DNA of 64,000 nt from assembly GCF_023343835.1 (NCBI RefSeq), contig NC_064448.1, positions 14,601,531 to 14,665,530 on the forward strand, in the 5' to 3' direction. Made by a program: the position numbers and the translations under genes. Below, piece by piece: positions 36,351 to 48,800 of this stretch. The notes beneath the pieces are model-generated. The model was not told the DNA's origin. It ran no database searches and worked only from the letters and a program-made list of their open reading frames with translations. Positions within the stretch are counted from its first letter, which is position 1. Every line of letters begins with the position of its first letter. Origin of the DNA: Lagopus muta (lineage: Eukaryota > Chordata > Aves > Galliformes > Phasianidae).

Positions 36351-38740
36351 TTGTTTTGAAGTGTTAAAGATGATGTCTCAGCCAGATGGAGAGCCAGCTC
36401 CAGGTACAAGAGGTGTACCAGCAGAACCAGGAGTTACTAGGGTAGGAAAGTACAGGATGGCATCCCTTTTTGGTGCTGTCTGCCACACTGTGGGGTCAGC
36501 TTACAGCTCCCCAGGGAGAAATGCATGTCATCTCCTTGCACAGCAATTAAAGACCGCTGTGACATTATTTTAGGATTTGGCGTCCTCAGTGGGTGAACCC
36601 AGCACCTGCCTGTATGGCAGCATGAGGCCTTTTGGCTCAAACATCAATCCCAAACCCCACAGAAACAGGGAGGCTGCAGCGTGTGTCCTTCGTGCAGCCC
36701 CTGTGCTTGAGTCAGAGATCGCTGACGTACGGCAGTGCCCCATTTCTGCTGCGGTATGACGTGGGATTGCTGAAGTCGCTGCAGATTTGGAGAAAAGACA
36801 GATCATCTCCAGAAAGCACTCCCCATACAACTTGCCCACATGCGTGGGGCACAAGCCCCATTTTGGGGGCAATGACTCACACCCCCCTGTCACAGCCGTG
36901 CGCCAAGGGCACCATCACCCCCCTGTGCACAGCCATCAACCTGTCCCAGGACTCCAAGCACCCCACAGGCATCCCTGCCCCCGTCCTCAATTCCATAGTG
37001 ACATCAGCATGGACTGAATTGGGGCAGGGGATGTGGGGGGACTTGAGACATGAGGGGATGTGTGGGGACACAGGGACATGTGAGGACATGGGGGGACATG
37101 GGGTGCAGGTGTGGGGTCAGAACTGCAGAGGTGAGATGAGGTGACATGTAGAGGTGACACAGGGAGGTGGCAGGCCGTGCCAGGAGGTGCCGGTGCCATT
37201 TGAGCAGCACTGCAGGGCAGATGAGCAGCACCAGCCCAACCTGGGGGTGATGGTGACGCTCCAGGATGTGGAGATGCTATTGGTTTTCAAGTAAGAGTTC
37301 GTTATCTATACATAATACTGCACTTGTTTGTTTGTGTTTTAGGTTTTTTTTTTTGTTTTTTTTTTAAGTCAGTGATAGTATGCAGCCTGATCCCATGTCT
37401 TTGAAAAGTGCAGTTTAAGGATTGTCAGCTGAGAACAGCAGCAGAACATGGGGTCATCGCAGGCGGAAGGCACAGGGAAGGAAGCGAGGAAAGAAAGGAG
37501 AAAGCCTGGAAAAGGAATGGGGAAGGCACAGGGTGAAGAAAAGGGCAAGACATAGGGGAATGAGGGGGAAAAGGACAGAACAGCTGTAGAGCAGCCTAAA
37601 AAGCAGCAAGAAGCTCTGGGAGGACTGTCAAGTGCCAGATTCTGTATCAGCTGTGTATCTGTGTGCATATGTTGCCATTACTTGCTTTGGTCAGGGTTCT
37701 TGTCAGTTCTGAGCTCCTGCAGTGGGAAGAGCTCGAGCAACTGGTGCAGTCGCTGCAGACCTGTGCGATGGGGGAGTGCTTGATAAGGACAGTCCTGCAG
37801 CCCTCAGCTGGACAAATTTGCTCCGTGTGCCCAGACTGGGAGCTGTACAGTGCCCGGCCACACTGCTCCAGCTCAGAGCCCGCTGCCTGCAGCTGCATCT
37901 TTGCTTCCTTCCCTCCTGCCCAGAGCCTTGAGGGTGCTCCCACAGTCCCCTTCCCACCCCCAAAATGTCACAGAAGACAGCTGGCAGCGAGCTGCAGGAA
38001 TCCCAGCACCTTGTTTTCCTTCTGCCTGCAGCTCTCTCCTCCTCTGCCACACAGGGCTCCAGCCTGCAAAATGCAAATGGTCGGGGGGAAAGGGAGTGCT
38101 GGCAGGAGCAACTGCTGCAGCTGGCCGGGGAGGGTCTGCGCACCCTGTGCCCTTCTGGCCTATCCGTCCAGCTGCAGGAAGACCAGGGTAGGGCAGCTGA
38201 GAAGCTGCCCCCATCAGAGGGGGGAACAAGCTGTCCTTCCACAGAGACATTCCTCTCATAGCCAGATGCACCCACACAACTCTCGGGCCATCTTGCCAAT
38301 GGCAGCTGTGACACATCAATTCTTTCTAGGCAGGTGAATTAATTTTTTTCCATCTGTAAACTTAGGGGGAGAACTGCAGTTTTTGGTAATCTTTGTAGGA
38401 ACACTGTCATGGTCCACACAGAACTCAAAATTGCAGCTTTGTGCTAGATCTGGCTGCTTAGACTTGCTAGGACCTAGAACTTCCCATTTTATGGCATGAG
38501 AAGAACAAAAAGCCAAAAATGAAACCCGCAGGGAAAGAAAGGCTTTTGAAGAAAAATACGTGGAAGTATAAACAAGACAGAGGCTGAGTGAACATTCATA
38601 TGGCCCTGCACTTTCTGCCAATGGGCTCTAATCCCATTATCGTTAAATTTGCTGGGTAGTTGCATTTTGGTATTTCAATATTTAGAAACAATGCAGCAGA
38701 TGCTGGCAAAAAGAAAGAAGAAAAAAAGAAAAAAAACCTC
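36351..38740. other. GC-richer region without an identified gene
   Basis: Base composition shifts upward relative to the left. Several overlapping frames on both strands (for example 37663-38337 + and 37703-38314 -) arise from low stop density. None has a domain or consistent splice sites that I recognise. A G-run tract (GGGGACAT-like) lies at about 37020-37120 and a T-rich run at 37340-37368. Short stretches such as 36360-36450 could be exon-like, but I cannot support a call. Confidence 0.4.
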
Positions 38741-38744
38741 TTTT

Positions 38745-39015
38745 TTTAAAGCTATTTATATGCACTTGGCACAGCTCTCCTGGGTTTGGAGTAGTTTCCC
38801 TCTTTCTTCTTCGTCTTTCCCCCCACAACCCCTCCACTTCTAACTTCGAGCTCCTCTCCCGTCCTCACAGCACACAGACCGGATCGCCAGGCACTGCGCC
38901 GCCGCTCCCCCAGTCCCGTCGGAAAAGTTCTTTCCGTGGTCTCTGCTGCCACCTCCTGGCCAATGCGCGGAACGGCCGCTGCGTCCCGCAAGCACCACAA
39001 CGCATGCGCGTACAA
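38745..39015 (-). pseudogene. first-exon-like sequence, minus-strand partner
   Basis: Read on the minus strand it aligns with 39400-39676 (+). Shared landmarks, in order, are CGCATGCG, CATTGGCC, a 'gcagagaccacgg' / 'ccggagaccgcgg' block, AAGACGAAGAAG, and a block ending 'aaaccCAGnanag'. The coding-equivalent stretch reads EELEVRSGGVVGG-KTKKKEGNYSKP, against EEKRSSMGVEGGENYV and KKTKKTKENFSTPSKP on the other side. The minus copy has GTG where the plus copy has ATG, and lacks six codons. It therefore looks like a decayed or untranslated paralogue. Confidence 0.5.
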
Positions 39016-39556
39016 AATGCGGAAGTGCCGTTCTAACCGCTCTACTCAGCTAATCCGCCGCCTCTCTATGGTCATCAGTCCTCCAGGTAATAGCGAACAT
39101 AGCGGCGAACAGCCCCGGCCCGGCAGGTTATTTCGCTTGATTAGTTTCAAGTACTCACCTACGCGTGCGTTGTTTTCGACTCCTCATTACGCGTGCGAGG
39201 GGCGCAGGGGCCGCTGGAAGCCACAATAGTCTGTTCCCGAGGCAGGCTCCAGGAATCGACTGCTCGCCTGCACCTCGAGGCTTTGTAGATTTGAATGCTA
39301 GTTATGAGTGTCCTGGCGCATGCGCTCTGTTGCCTCGAGGATTAACCATAACAAAGCTCGGCGTTTTCGCTGCGCAGAGCGAGGAGCACCAGCGCCGCGT
39401 CCCTGTGCGCATGCGCCCTGGTGCCTGCGGCGCCAAACAAACACGGCCGCAATTCCACCTATTGGCCACGAGGGGGCACCGGAGACCGCGGAAACAACAA
39501 CGACTGGCTCGACGCGCAGCCACGCCGCAGCTTCCGGCGCTCTTCTCCCTGCCGTG
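39016..39556. promoter_or_regulatory. CpG-rich bidirectional promoter-like region
   Basis: CpG dinucleotides are dense here and scarce elsewhere in the window. NRF1-type GCGCATGCG elements occur near 39320 and 39410, with a GCATGCGCG near 39002. Inverted CCAAT boxes (ATTGGCC) occur at about 39458 on + and in the mirrored position near 38958. No TATA box is apparent, in keeping with a CpG-island promoter of a broadly expressed gene. Confidence 0.6.
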
Positions 39557-39676
39557 ATGGCAGAGGAAAAACGCAGTTCGATGGGGGTTGAGGGAGGAGA
39601 AAATTACGTCAATTGGAAAAAGACGAAGAAAACCAAGGAAAACTTCTCTACACCCAGCAAACCTCTGCTAAGCACG
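39557..39676 (+). CDS. candidate first coding exon of an unidentified gene
   Basis: ATG in good context (gccgtgATGG) opens a 40-codon basic frame that begins MAEEKRSSMGVEGGENY, continues with a Lys-rich segment (KKTKKTKENF) and ends SKPLLS with a split codon at a strong donor AGCAC|GTAAGA. It lies just downstream of the CpG promoter with NRF1 and CCAAT motifs, as a real first exon would. I do not recognise the protein and saw no convincing second exon in the window, so the gene may be truncated or its intron may run through the repeats to the right. Confidence 0.45.
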
Positions 39677-41545
39677 TAAGAATATTATATCTTAATTTTA
39701 TAAGTCTCACTTTCTTTTTTTTAAACCAACTGTCACTGGAGCACTGTCAGTAGATGTACCAGAAATATTGACAAGGGTTAAAGAAAATTGTTCTAATGTT
39801 GTTTTGGTTTTTTTCTACTTCACATAAATCAGGAGAATTATTTGTTTTTCAGTGCCACCAGAGGAGCCATTTCTTCACTGATATTGAAATTCATTATGAA
39901 TGCCTCTAACAAAAATGATTAGTTGAGCCATTGTATTTAACATGAGCATTTTCACCCACAGCCAAAGCACAGGAATTGATATTAGCAGTTTAACTCTCCA
40001 AATTTTGTTCAAAAGACTTTCATATTTCTCCAGTTCAGCTGGCTACAGTCTTGTGAGACAAACTCACAATCAGAAAATGGTTTTGATTTTTTTGCCATCA
40101 GATTTGCTGCCACATTATCAAGTCTTATTAAGGATTCCCTTTGAGTTTTAACTTGGTTCAAAGTTATTTGTTAAGGTGACAGGCTATTTCCAGTTGTGCT
40201 GTTTTGTTTTTACAAAGCATTTCTTGATGTGCAGCACATTTTGCAATGTGTTTCTGCCTATAATATTGTTTCAGGATATGTTTGCATTGGAGAGACAGGG
40301 TGTCTCAGGAGCAGAGGCAAGCAAACTACACAGAGCAGCTCAGAGTTATGAGTTTTATTTGGCATGTGCACACACACAGGTATCCATTTTTGATAGCCCC
40401 AGAAGATGGCAAGCAGAAACTCCCTAAGCAAGTGCAGTAGGAGCACTAGTAAGCTAAACCAGAATCTCTCTAAGCAAGCACAATATTACTTACTGACCTT
40501 GAGAGAGGGATGAAATTTTGGGAAGGAGTCTGCCTGCAGTGCTTTCAAAACATGTCAGCACGGCATTCCCTGCTTCAAAGTGCATCTTTCTTCTCTCCTC
40601 CACTGCAGCCTCTCTCCTGCTTCTACTCTCTTCAGAGTCTGCAGCATTTTTTTCCACCTGCATGCTGTATCCATGCAGCCAACACATGATACAGAGCCCA
40701 AATGGAACACCTGCTTGCAAAACAAATCCTTGTAAAACAAGATAAGTTAGCAAGGTTTCTCCCTAATTAAAAAAATCAATAAAAGAAGATGAAAGGAACA
40801 TATATTTGCATCTACAGCCTTTAAAACTGTCAGAATACTTTGTTCCATCCCAGGATCATTCTCCTGGTGGGCCTCTAGACCCTTTCCAAATTCATCTATT
40901 TTCAAATTGTAATCTTTGAAAGCTGACATCATTTTCTTGCAAAGCATTAAGCATGGGGCCATGCTATTTGTCTGCACTGCACTATGCCCTCCCTGTGCCC
41001 CTTGGCCAGGCTGGGCTGCTCCAGGAGGCAGATGACGTGGCAGGGTGAGCAGGCAGAAGTGTGAGCTGAGCTGGGCTGTGTGTGTCCTGTGGGTTTCAGG
41101 TAGGACAAGCCTAGAATCTTAGTAGAATTGGTTTTTAGCCTTACCAAATAAAAACCAAAACAAACAAAAGAAAAAAACAACTTGTTATGTTATGTTTATG
41201 GTAGTTATAAAAAGTTAAAAGCCTTGTGATACAGAAATGCACAACATACTGTGAACAGGAAAAGAATGAGATACAGTTCAATCAGAGAAGGACATTAAAA
41301 TAGCAGAAATAGGGAAAGAAACCACCTCCTTCCCTACCTTCGTCTATAGAAAAATTAGACTGCCTTGAGGAAGGTACAAAACAGATCATCTTGCTCCTTA
41401 CAACTTTTAGTAACAAATAGTGCAATTTGCAGTTGCCTTTTCATACTTCTCCAATTTACATGCAACCCTAGCATACTGCTGACTGTCATGCCCTGACACA
41501 CATAACAGATACTGCTCTAATCCAGTTCAGGATATGCAAAAAATG
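39677..41545. other. no gene seen
   Basis: Intron-like or intergenic sequence after the candidate exon. Frames are short. Nothing recognised as a known repeat. Confidence 0.45.
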
Positions 41546-41680
41546 GCAGAGCTCACAGCCCTGAAATTAAGAAGAAATCACTCACTCCTTCCTGAGGGCC
41601 AATACTCACCCACACTCTCTGGAAGGCATTCTGCAGGTAGAGGTGGCTGCCAGCCTTTAAACGTGGCCAGGACCCCCTCC

Positions 41681-41730
<50 letters not shown>

Positions 41731-42490
41731 TTCACAGCCCTGAAATAAAGAAGGTACCACTCATTCCATTTCAAAGACAAACACTCACCCCACACGATAA
41801 AGAAAATAACCACCAGGTAGAGATGCTGCCCTTATGGCTGCCAGACCTTAAATGTGGTCACAAACTCCCCTCCCCCCAAAAAAGGTGATCTTACAGCTGT
41901 GAAATAAAGAAGGAATCAGTTACCCCCATTCCAAGGGCCAGAACTCACCGCACACACCACAGGAGTCAGGTTCTGAGAAGAAATACTGCCCTTATGGCTG
42001 CTAGACCTTAAAACCTTAGATGTGGTCAGAATCCCCCCCAAAAAGGAGAGAGATCACAGCCCCAAAATAAATTAAGAAAATCACTCACCCCAATTCCAAG
42101 GACTAGAGCTCATCCCACACTCCTAAGGAAGCAGTCTGCAAGTAAAGATGTTGCCCTTACAACTGCCAGCCCTTCAATGTGGGCAGGATATCCCCCCCCC
42201 CAAAAAAGTGCATTGCTGCCCTGAGATAAGGAAGTAATCCCTCACCCCATTCCAAGGACCAGTACTCACTCATGCTCCAAAGAAAACAGCCTCCAGGTTG
42301 TTTTCACCCCTCCAAGCCCTTCTACATGGTCAGGATCTCCCCCTCCTCAAAAAACAAAAAAAAAAACCAACCAACCAACCAAAGAGAAGCTCACAGCCCT
42401 AACATAAAGAAAGGATCCTCCACCCCAAAAGAGGCAGTCTCCAAGAAGAGATGCTGCCACAATGCTTTCCAGCCCTTAAGTGTGGTCAGG
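41546..42490. repeat. ~160-bp tandem repeat, about six units
   Basis: Units start with a GAGCTCACAGCCCTGAAATAAAG-like block (about 41549, 41728, 41886, 42049, 42208, 42386) and end with 'GGTCAGGA-CCCCC' followed by an A run. Each includes 'ATTCCAAGGrCcAgnACTCA' and 'gATGCTGCCCTTAtggCTGCCAGaCCTTaAATGTGGTCA'. Spacing is about 158-179 bp, the excess being A-run length; the first A run is 46 bases (41682-41727). Units are diverged from each other, so the array is not young. Confidence 0.85.
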
Positions 42491-42617
42491 GAGGGGTGGA
42501 GCCAGGCTGAGCCCCATCCCATCCCAGGTGAACTGCTCCCACCAGTGCTTGCAGGGCTACACCCCTCACCAAGTGCTCAATCACTGTTTTAGGTTATGAC
42601 CTCACAGTTCCCATACA
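42489..42617 (-). mobile_element. LTR 5' fragment, same family group
   Basis: On the minus strand it begins TGTATGGGAACTGTGAGG at 42617 and ~110 bp later has CTGGCTCCACCCCTCC, both landmarks of the 8004 LTR. The intervening U3 is diverged, and the fragment stops where the tandem repeat begins. Confidence 0.6.
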
Positions 42618-42619
42618 GC

Positions 42620-43090
42620 CATGAAACAACAGAAAAAAGAACACATCACCCCATGGTCACTGTGCATCACCCCATGTTGCATTGTGGGTGCTTTCAGTGT
42701 CCCCCCACCCACCCCAATGTCCCAATGCTCCATCTCCACTCCCACCCCCACGTCCCCATGCCCACCTCTGTTGTCCCAGTGTCCCCATTCCCTCCATCCC
42801 ATCCCCAGTGACCCTACAGTCACCTCCCCAGTGTCCCCAAACCCACACCGTGACCTCATGCCCTCCTCCCAGTGCCTCCCAGTGTTCATCCACCCACCCC
42901 CCACTTCCCCATGGTCCTTTCTGTGCCCCCAATGTCCCTACGCCTTCCTCGCCATCCCTAGTGCCCCCCCATCCACACTATCCCCATGTCCATTCCCAAT
43001 ATCCCCATGGTCCTCTTTGTGTTCCCAGTGTCCCCACACCCACCTCTACCCCCTTCCTGTCCCCATTGCCCCCTGCCCACCCCTACCCCT
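42620..43090. repeat. C-rich minisatellite (CCCCAnTGTCC)n
   Basis: Loose tandem units such as GTCCCCA, CCCCATGTCC and CCCACCC. The strand complement is G-run rich and of the same type as 1-242. Proline-rich frames across it are artefacts of the repeat. Confidence 0.75.
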
Positions 43091-45484
43091 CAAGGGCAGG
43101 GGGGTGTGGCAGGGAGTACATCTTCAGGGCAGAGAATGATTCCCATCCTGAAACACGCTGCATCCTCATCATCGTCACTGACTGCGATGCCACCCACAGC
43201 ACCACCGTGCTCACAGTTGAGGAGTGTGGCATCATGCGCTACATCACTGGGGTACAGCCCACACTGCACCATGGGGCCATGCAGGGACCACCGTGTCTTG
43301 AGAGATTGCCATCCAAGAGCATTAAAGAGGTTTAAATCCCTTAATGTTCAGTGCTTTAAGAAGTATTTTATGGTAAGGCAATTAAAAATGACCTGCTGCA
43401 GAAAGTAACAGGATCCCAGAGTGTGTTACAGGTATGGCTCAGCAGAAAATGAGCACTATGTCCAATTTCCCCCCTTGGCCTCTGCTTATCTCATAAAAAC
43501 TGTAACTTTCAAAAAATAAAGGAAGCAACCCAGATCTCTGCTGGGTTGAAGGATGATGTTTTGTTGCAGGGTGGAAAGTTGCAAGTTCTGAGAAAACAAT
43601 GACTGTTGAAAGGGGTCTGTTCATGGTGCAGGAAATCTGATTTCTGGAGCTGTGTGTGCATGTGTGCTCTCACTTCACAACTGCTTCCAGATAATGGGGC
43701 TACCAACTCAGGCAGGAATGGTAGGGCTGTCATCCTTAGTCTAAAGTTCAGATCTTCTTTCTGCCTTGTTACAGTTCATTTGAGGTGTTTGTAGCAATGC
43801 TCGTGGTGTTCTCAGTTTGGCTGCAACTCTGACTAAATGGAATAGAATGATGAAGGAAAATACAGAAGCTGGTATTCTCTGGGCAAATTTGTGTGCCAAA
43901 TCCACCTTTAGCAGAAGAAAGATGTGGTTTTTCAGAACTCAGGAGAGCTGTACCCGCACATACTACAGGCATATTTGATGAGCTTGCATTCCCCTTCTGT
44001 TGAATCAAAAACCTGGGCTAAGAAGGAATGTTCCATGTAGGGAGAAGAAGATGATAGAACGTGTTCCTTTCAAGGCTCGTGTGGGAAATGTCAGGTCTTT
44101 CTGAAGGCACCATTCAGCCACGGGCCTTTTTTGCCAAAAAAGTAACAAGACAGGCAGCGCTGCAGAACTGAGTATTCTCCACGGATTTACTCATCGCCTG
44201 AACTAGACTGTGGCAATTGTCTTTATGATCATCAGCATATAGTTAAAAGGGAGCAGCTGACCAAGGTAAGGGCATACCAGTGAGTCTTTCCGTTTTGAAA
44301 GATTTTCATGTAGTCCTTGCTCATCTCTAAGTACTGAAGATTTATCACAGTCACAGATTCCATCTGTCTTTCATCATCACCATGGAATATTATTCCAAAA
44401 GCTGTTAAGCTATTGCAAATGACCTTATCTGAGCCATGCTCTTTTTTCTTTTTTAACTTGAAATGCTTGTTATGTATTCATTTCATGTATCTCTTATTTT
44501 TGCCTTGCCTCAAGCTGGAAGTCACTTTAAGAAAGCCATCTAAAAAATTCTCTATTTAGTATGTGTGTACATCTCAGTGTGAATTGTAGTGTATGCTATC
44601 TGTGGTTCATCCTGTACTGTAATGTGGCAGTATGGCTGTACTCTTTCCAAAGCAGCATGCCTTTTCAGAAAGCACTTCACTGACAGCTGAAGTTGTTCCT
44701 GTTTTATTGAACTGTAAGGGAGATAAGAAATGCCATGTGGAAGAAGCAGCTGTGCTGGCTGCTTCTCCTCTGTTGTCTGGGGGAACATCTGATAAGGTGC
44801 CCATCTTGTACCTATCTGTGGCTCCAGTGGAATGTGTGGCAAGGCAGAAGCGAAAGACTTGAACTTTGCAGCTGGGAAAAAGCCTACAAAATAAGACAGT
44901 TACGCACAGATTGAGATAAAAGTGACAGATGTGGATGATGAAGAAGTCCGTGTAATATCTGACCTTCTTCCTCAGAGCAGAGATTCACTGTCAGACAGGC
45001 TGCTTCAGACATTGATCTCATCACACAACTGAAGCAATGACAGCGTTTGCTTACTGCTTAAAGGGAGACCTCCAGGGTAAATGCACAAACAGGTGTACAA
45101 GAAGAGTTAGCAGTTGTCACTCTTCCCAAATGCAGTGTGATATGGGATGTGTTCAAGGTAGCAGACTTGCTGGAGGGGCAGATTTACTTGCAGCTTTATA
45201 GGAGACCTGAGATATCAGTGCAGAACTTCATGATAAAACACCGTTAGTAAAATCTATTGAAGTGGTGAATCCTCCTAGTTTCTGATTTCCATGAAGTTTG
45301 TGACTCCCTAATAATGAAATTAAAATTTGTATTATTGAAAATCATATGTTTGGTTATTTTGATCCAGCTGGACTTTCGTTTTAATATTTACCTTCCTGCC
45401 TATTGGGGAACTTGAGTAATTTTAACCTGCTATGATATTGTGCAGCTCCTCCCTTTGACAGAGTGTTGTAGGCTGTTATCAGCT
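43091..45484. other. no gene identified
   Basis: A 60-residue stretch near 43110-43290 (REYIFRAEND, then CILIIVTDCD) is open but unrecognised. A 44632-44862 frame is also open but has no known motif. No element recognised. Confidence 0.4.
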
Positions 45485-45868
45485 TGGCTGAGGGAGCTGG
45501 GATTGTTCGATCTGCTGAAGAGGAGGCTCAGGGGAGACCTTACAGCTAACTACCTGAACTAACTACCTAACTACCTGAAGGGAAGTTGCAGTGAGCTGGA
45601 CTCGGCCTCTTCTCCCATGTAACCAGTGAGACGACGAGAGGAAATGGCCTCAAGCTGCACCAGGGGAGATTCACGTTGGACGTTAGGAAATACTGCTGCT
45701 CTGAAAGAGTGGTCAGGCACTGGAATGGGCTTCCCAGGAGGTGGTGGAGTCACCGACCCTGGAGGCATTCAAGGAGTGTTTCAAGGATTTTGTGTTGAGG
45801 GACGTGGTTTAGTGAGAACTGTTGGTGATGATCTTGCAGGTCTTTTCCAACCTCGGTGATTCTCTGAC
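45485..45868 (+). mobile_element. CR1 3' end
   Basis: Starts in the [18 protein letters not shown] region and ends 'ggtcttttccaacctcggtgattctctga', the CR1 tail. Internal sequence carries several indels. Confidence 0.85.
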
Positions 45869-48800
45869 AGCAGGAGAAGCAGTTATTGCATATACTTTTT
45901 TCTATTCTACGTCACTTTGTATTTGGGCTGCTGCGTGGGATCTGCTCAGGAACACAGATTATCTTAGATACCTTTGATCAGTAAAGATGAAAATGAGAAT
46001 GAAGATGGGGTGGATTTTAATATCAGCTATTGGGTGAATACCAAGGATGCAAAAAGGGATTTGAAATATTGGATGGATTGAGATAAAAAACACCTAGTGG
46101 AGATTGTAGTGATTGAACTGTCTTTCCTTCTTCATGTATCAAATTGGAAAGTGCTCTTCAATATCAGGCGAAGGTGACAAATTTCAATTAAATCATATCT
46201 TTACAGATTTTTTTTCTGTTCTCATAAAAACGTTGTACAGAAGACTGCAGTATTGAAGAGGAAGAGTGAGATTCAATTTCCAGTCAACTACTTTCCTGAA
46301 CATAGGTGTCCTTCTGTCGGTGTCCACATGGGAGCTAGGAACTTGACTCAGGTCCCCACATAAAGGCACCTGATGAAAGTTGAGGTGCTGCAGGGTGCTC
46401 CTTGCTTCCTGCTGCTGGTACGGACAAGTCTGGGTGTCTGGAGCTGCCTGTCACATTCAGCAGTCCTGTATGTCCTGAACTGCTGCACAGTTCTGTGCAC
46501 TTTTAAGGCTGTGCTGTTGGATAAGGTGATGAGAGCACTTGACCAGTATAGGACAATACAGGAACACGGGATTCAGTCTTGTCTTGAGACTTTGGAGAGA
46601 AGAAATAAAAGTCAGCTTCAAATAGGCCCAGAACTGGGAAAGGGTCTTCCATCCCAGGCAGACCCTGCTGATGAACTGCTCAGCGTAGAGTTGTCTCACG
46701 CTCATAGTGAGGAAACATCAAGAGGAGCAAAGCTGAAAGCCTCATGGTCAGGGGCTTTGCCTGAAAGGGAGTTAAATGTTAATCTGCTTAGTTTTACACA
46801 AATTACTTTGCTCTGAGTCCCCAGAGAATGCAAGATCCTGGCCAAAATGCAGTGCAAGGAACAGCTGTGCACTGCAGTAGAACCTATTTGACGGTAAATC
46901 TGGATTTCTCACCTGTAAGATGAAACAGACAAATGCTCATAAAAGAAAGCACTTCAGAAATGTTTAAAATGTGTATATCGTGGATGTGAAGTCAGAGAGC
47001 CCCATGACATCCAATTCTCCAAGTTTAACATTTGCGTAATTAGTCTCTAGACTAATGTTACTAGATTGCCAACGATAATAATGACAGATCTGTACTAGTA
47101 CCAATGAGGCAACCAGGTGATTCAGTTCATCAGCTGGAAGCTACTCTTCTGTCAGAGGTGGGTTGTATGCTGCCTATAAGAAAAGAATGTATATTAAGCT
47201 GGCTAGTTTACCCAGAATATCAGTGATTAAACAGATGCTCTTCAAGGTTTCTTTGAGTAGATGTGTGCGTGGGAGATACACATGAACACAGAAATCTTTT
47301 AAGGATACGAAGAATATATTAAAATTCCACATGTACAAAGCTAAGTATAACTGAATTGTTGTATCTAGTATTTTCTGTTCTCACCTCAGGACCAACTGCA
47401 AGTAGAGTTCAGTATTTCACTGCTAACTGTAATGTCAGAACCTTGAGAAACTCAACAAATCAATCAACAGAATTATGCTCTCTTTTTAATATAGCTGTCC
47501 CTCCTTGATGATAGCAGAGAAGGGACAGTTTGCATTAGTGTTTAATCAGTAGGTTCCCTGACTTGGTCTTGAAATGTCAGTTCTTAGTCCCCCTTGCCTT
47601 GAAAAATGAAGATACTGGAATTTGGTGTAACTCCTTTGTGTGAGAGGTACAGTCCTCCTCCCAGTATTTGCCTCATGGAAGAGCTTGCTCATAACCCATA
47701 GTGTAGTGCTCATAACCTCACATAGCGCAGTGAGTCTTGACAGAAGACTCAGTGGTAAACTCAGAAGTTTTCTCTGTTTATTTTCTTCAACCTTAAACAC
47801 ATTAATTTTTAGTCATTTTATTTAAACCTTGGTTTCGAGAAAATGTTACCAGTAAAACCTGGTCAGGAAAGAAGCATGATAAAATTATTCACTCTGCTAC
47901 AAGTTTTCAAATTATGAAGGTGAATGAAATCCCATCTATTTGAAGTTTCATTAGAAATACCCAAGCATTTTCCTTCCTACCCCGATATACCTTAACCTAG
48001 AGGTGGCAATTAAGTCTTTGTTATCCTACAAAAGGAGGTTGAGTATGAACTGAGAAATCTGTCAATTTCTAATGGCATTTCTGTACGCCTTGTGGTGAAA
48101 GTGGTGAAGACAGATGAAAGGCAAGTAGGTTGGTCTATTAAATGATCATTCTTCACCCTGAATAGCAATTTCATGCACTTTGAATCCAAGAATTAGAGCC
48201 TCTTGTTTTGTAACTTGATCACAGCACAGTAACTCCTAAGCTAATTTCTTAAAGGCTCATCTGTAGTCTTAGCTGATTATCCTCCCACAGTGAAATGTTT
48301 GGGATGGAAGACAGCAGCAAGTAGAGATCGCTGATTTATTTGATTGCAGCCATTATGGCTACCCTAGGAGGACTTGTGAGCAAATTATGTTTTCCATGTA
48401 TTCAAGCTAGAGTGAACCTTTGCCCCAACTGTACTAAATGTAACTATGTGAGATGCTTGTTAGTGTCTCAGTAGTAAGGGTGAGCACTCTATTCAGAGTC
48501 ACTGCAGTCAAAGACTTGCAGGTAGTTTTCAGAGTTCAAGACAAGTGGCTCTGTGGGCATGTTGCACAGCCACGGTCCCTCATGCATCCCTACTGGGGGA
48601 CTGCCAGAGTGCCCTGTGCTTCCCTTTCAGCCTCTGCACCTTTGTTTCCTTCTCAGGGAATCGGGGTAAGAGATGAAAGGCAGAGATAACATGCAGAGTG
48701 CTTTGCCCACCTGTATTTTCTGGAGAAGTGCCTTCAGATGTCTTGGCACAAGTTTTCCCTAATGATTTCATTGTGCTTTGCATATGGCTGCAGACTAGCA

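Noticed and set aside
37663..38337. 224-codon and 203-codon overlapping frames on opposite strands
   Set aside because: Both come from locally raised GC and few stops; no domain, start context or splice structure supports either.
41553..41813. Frame with a poly-Phe run
   Set aside because: Caused by translating the A46 run on the minus strand.
42682..43335. 217-codon Pro/Ser/His-rich frame
   Set aside because: Lies over the C-rich minisatellite; all three frames are equally open and proline-rich.
46373..46816. 147-codon frame
   Set aside because: No homology recognised, hydrophobic start reads as chance, and no promoter or splice support.
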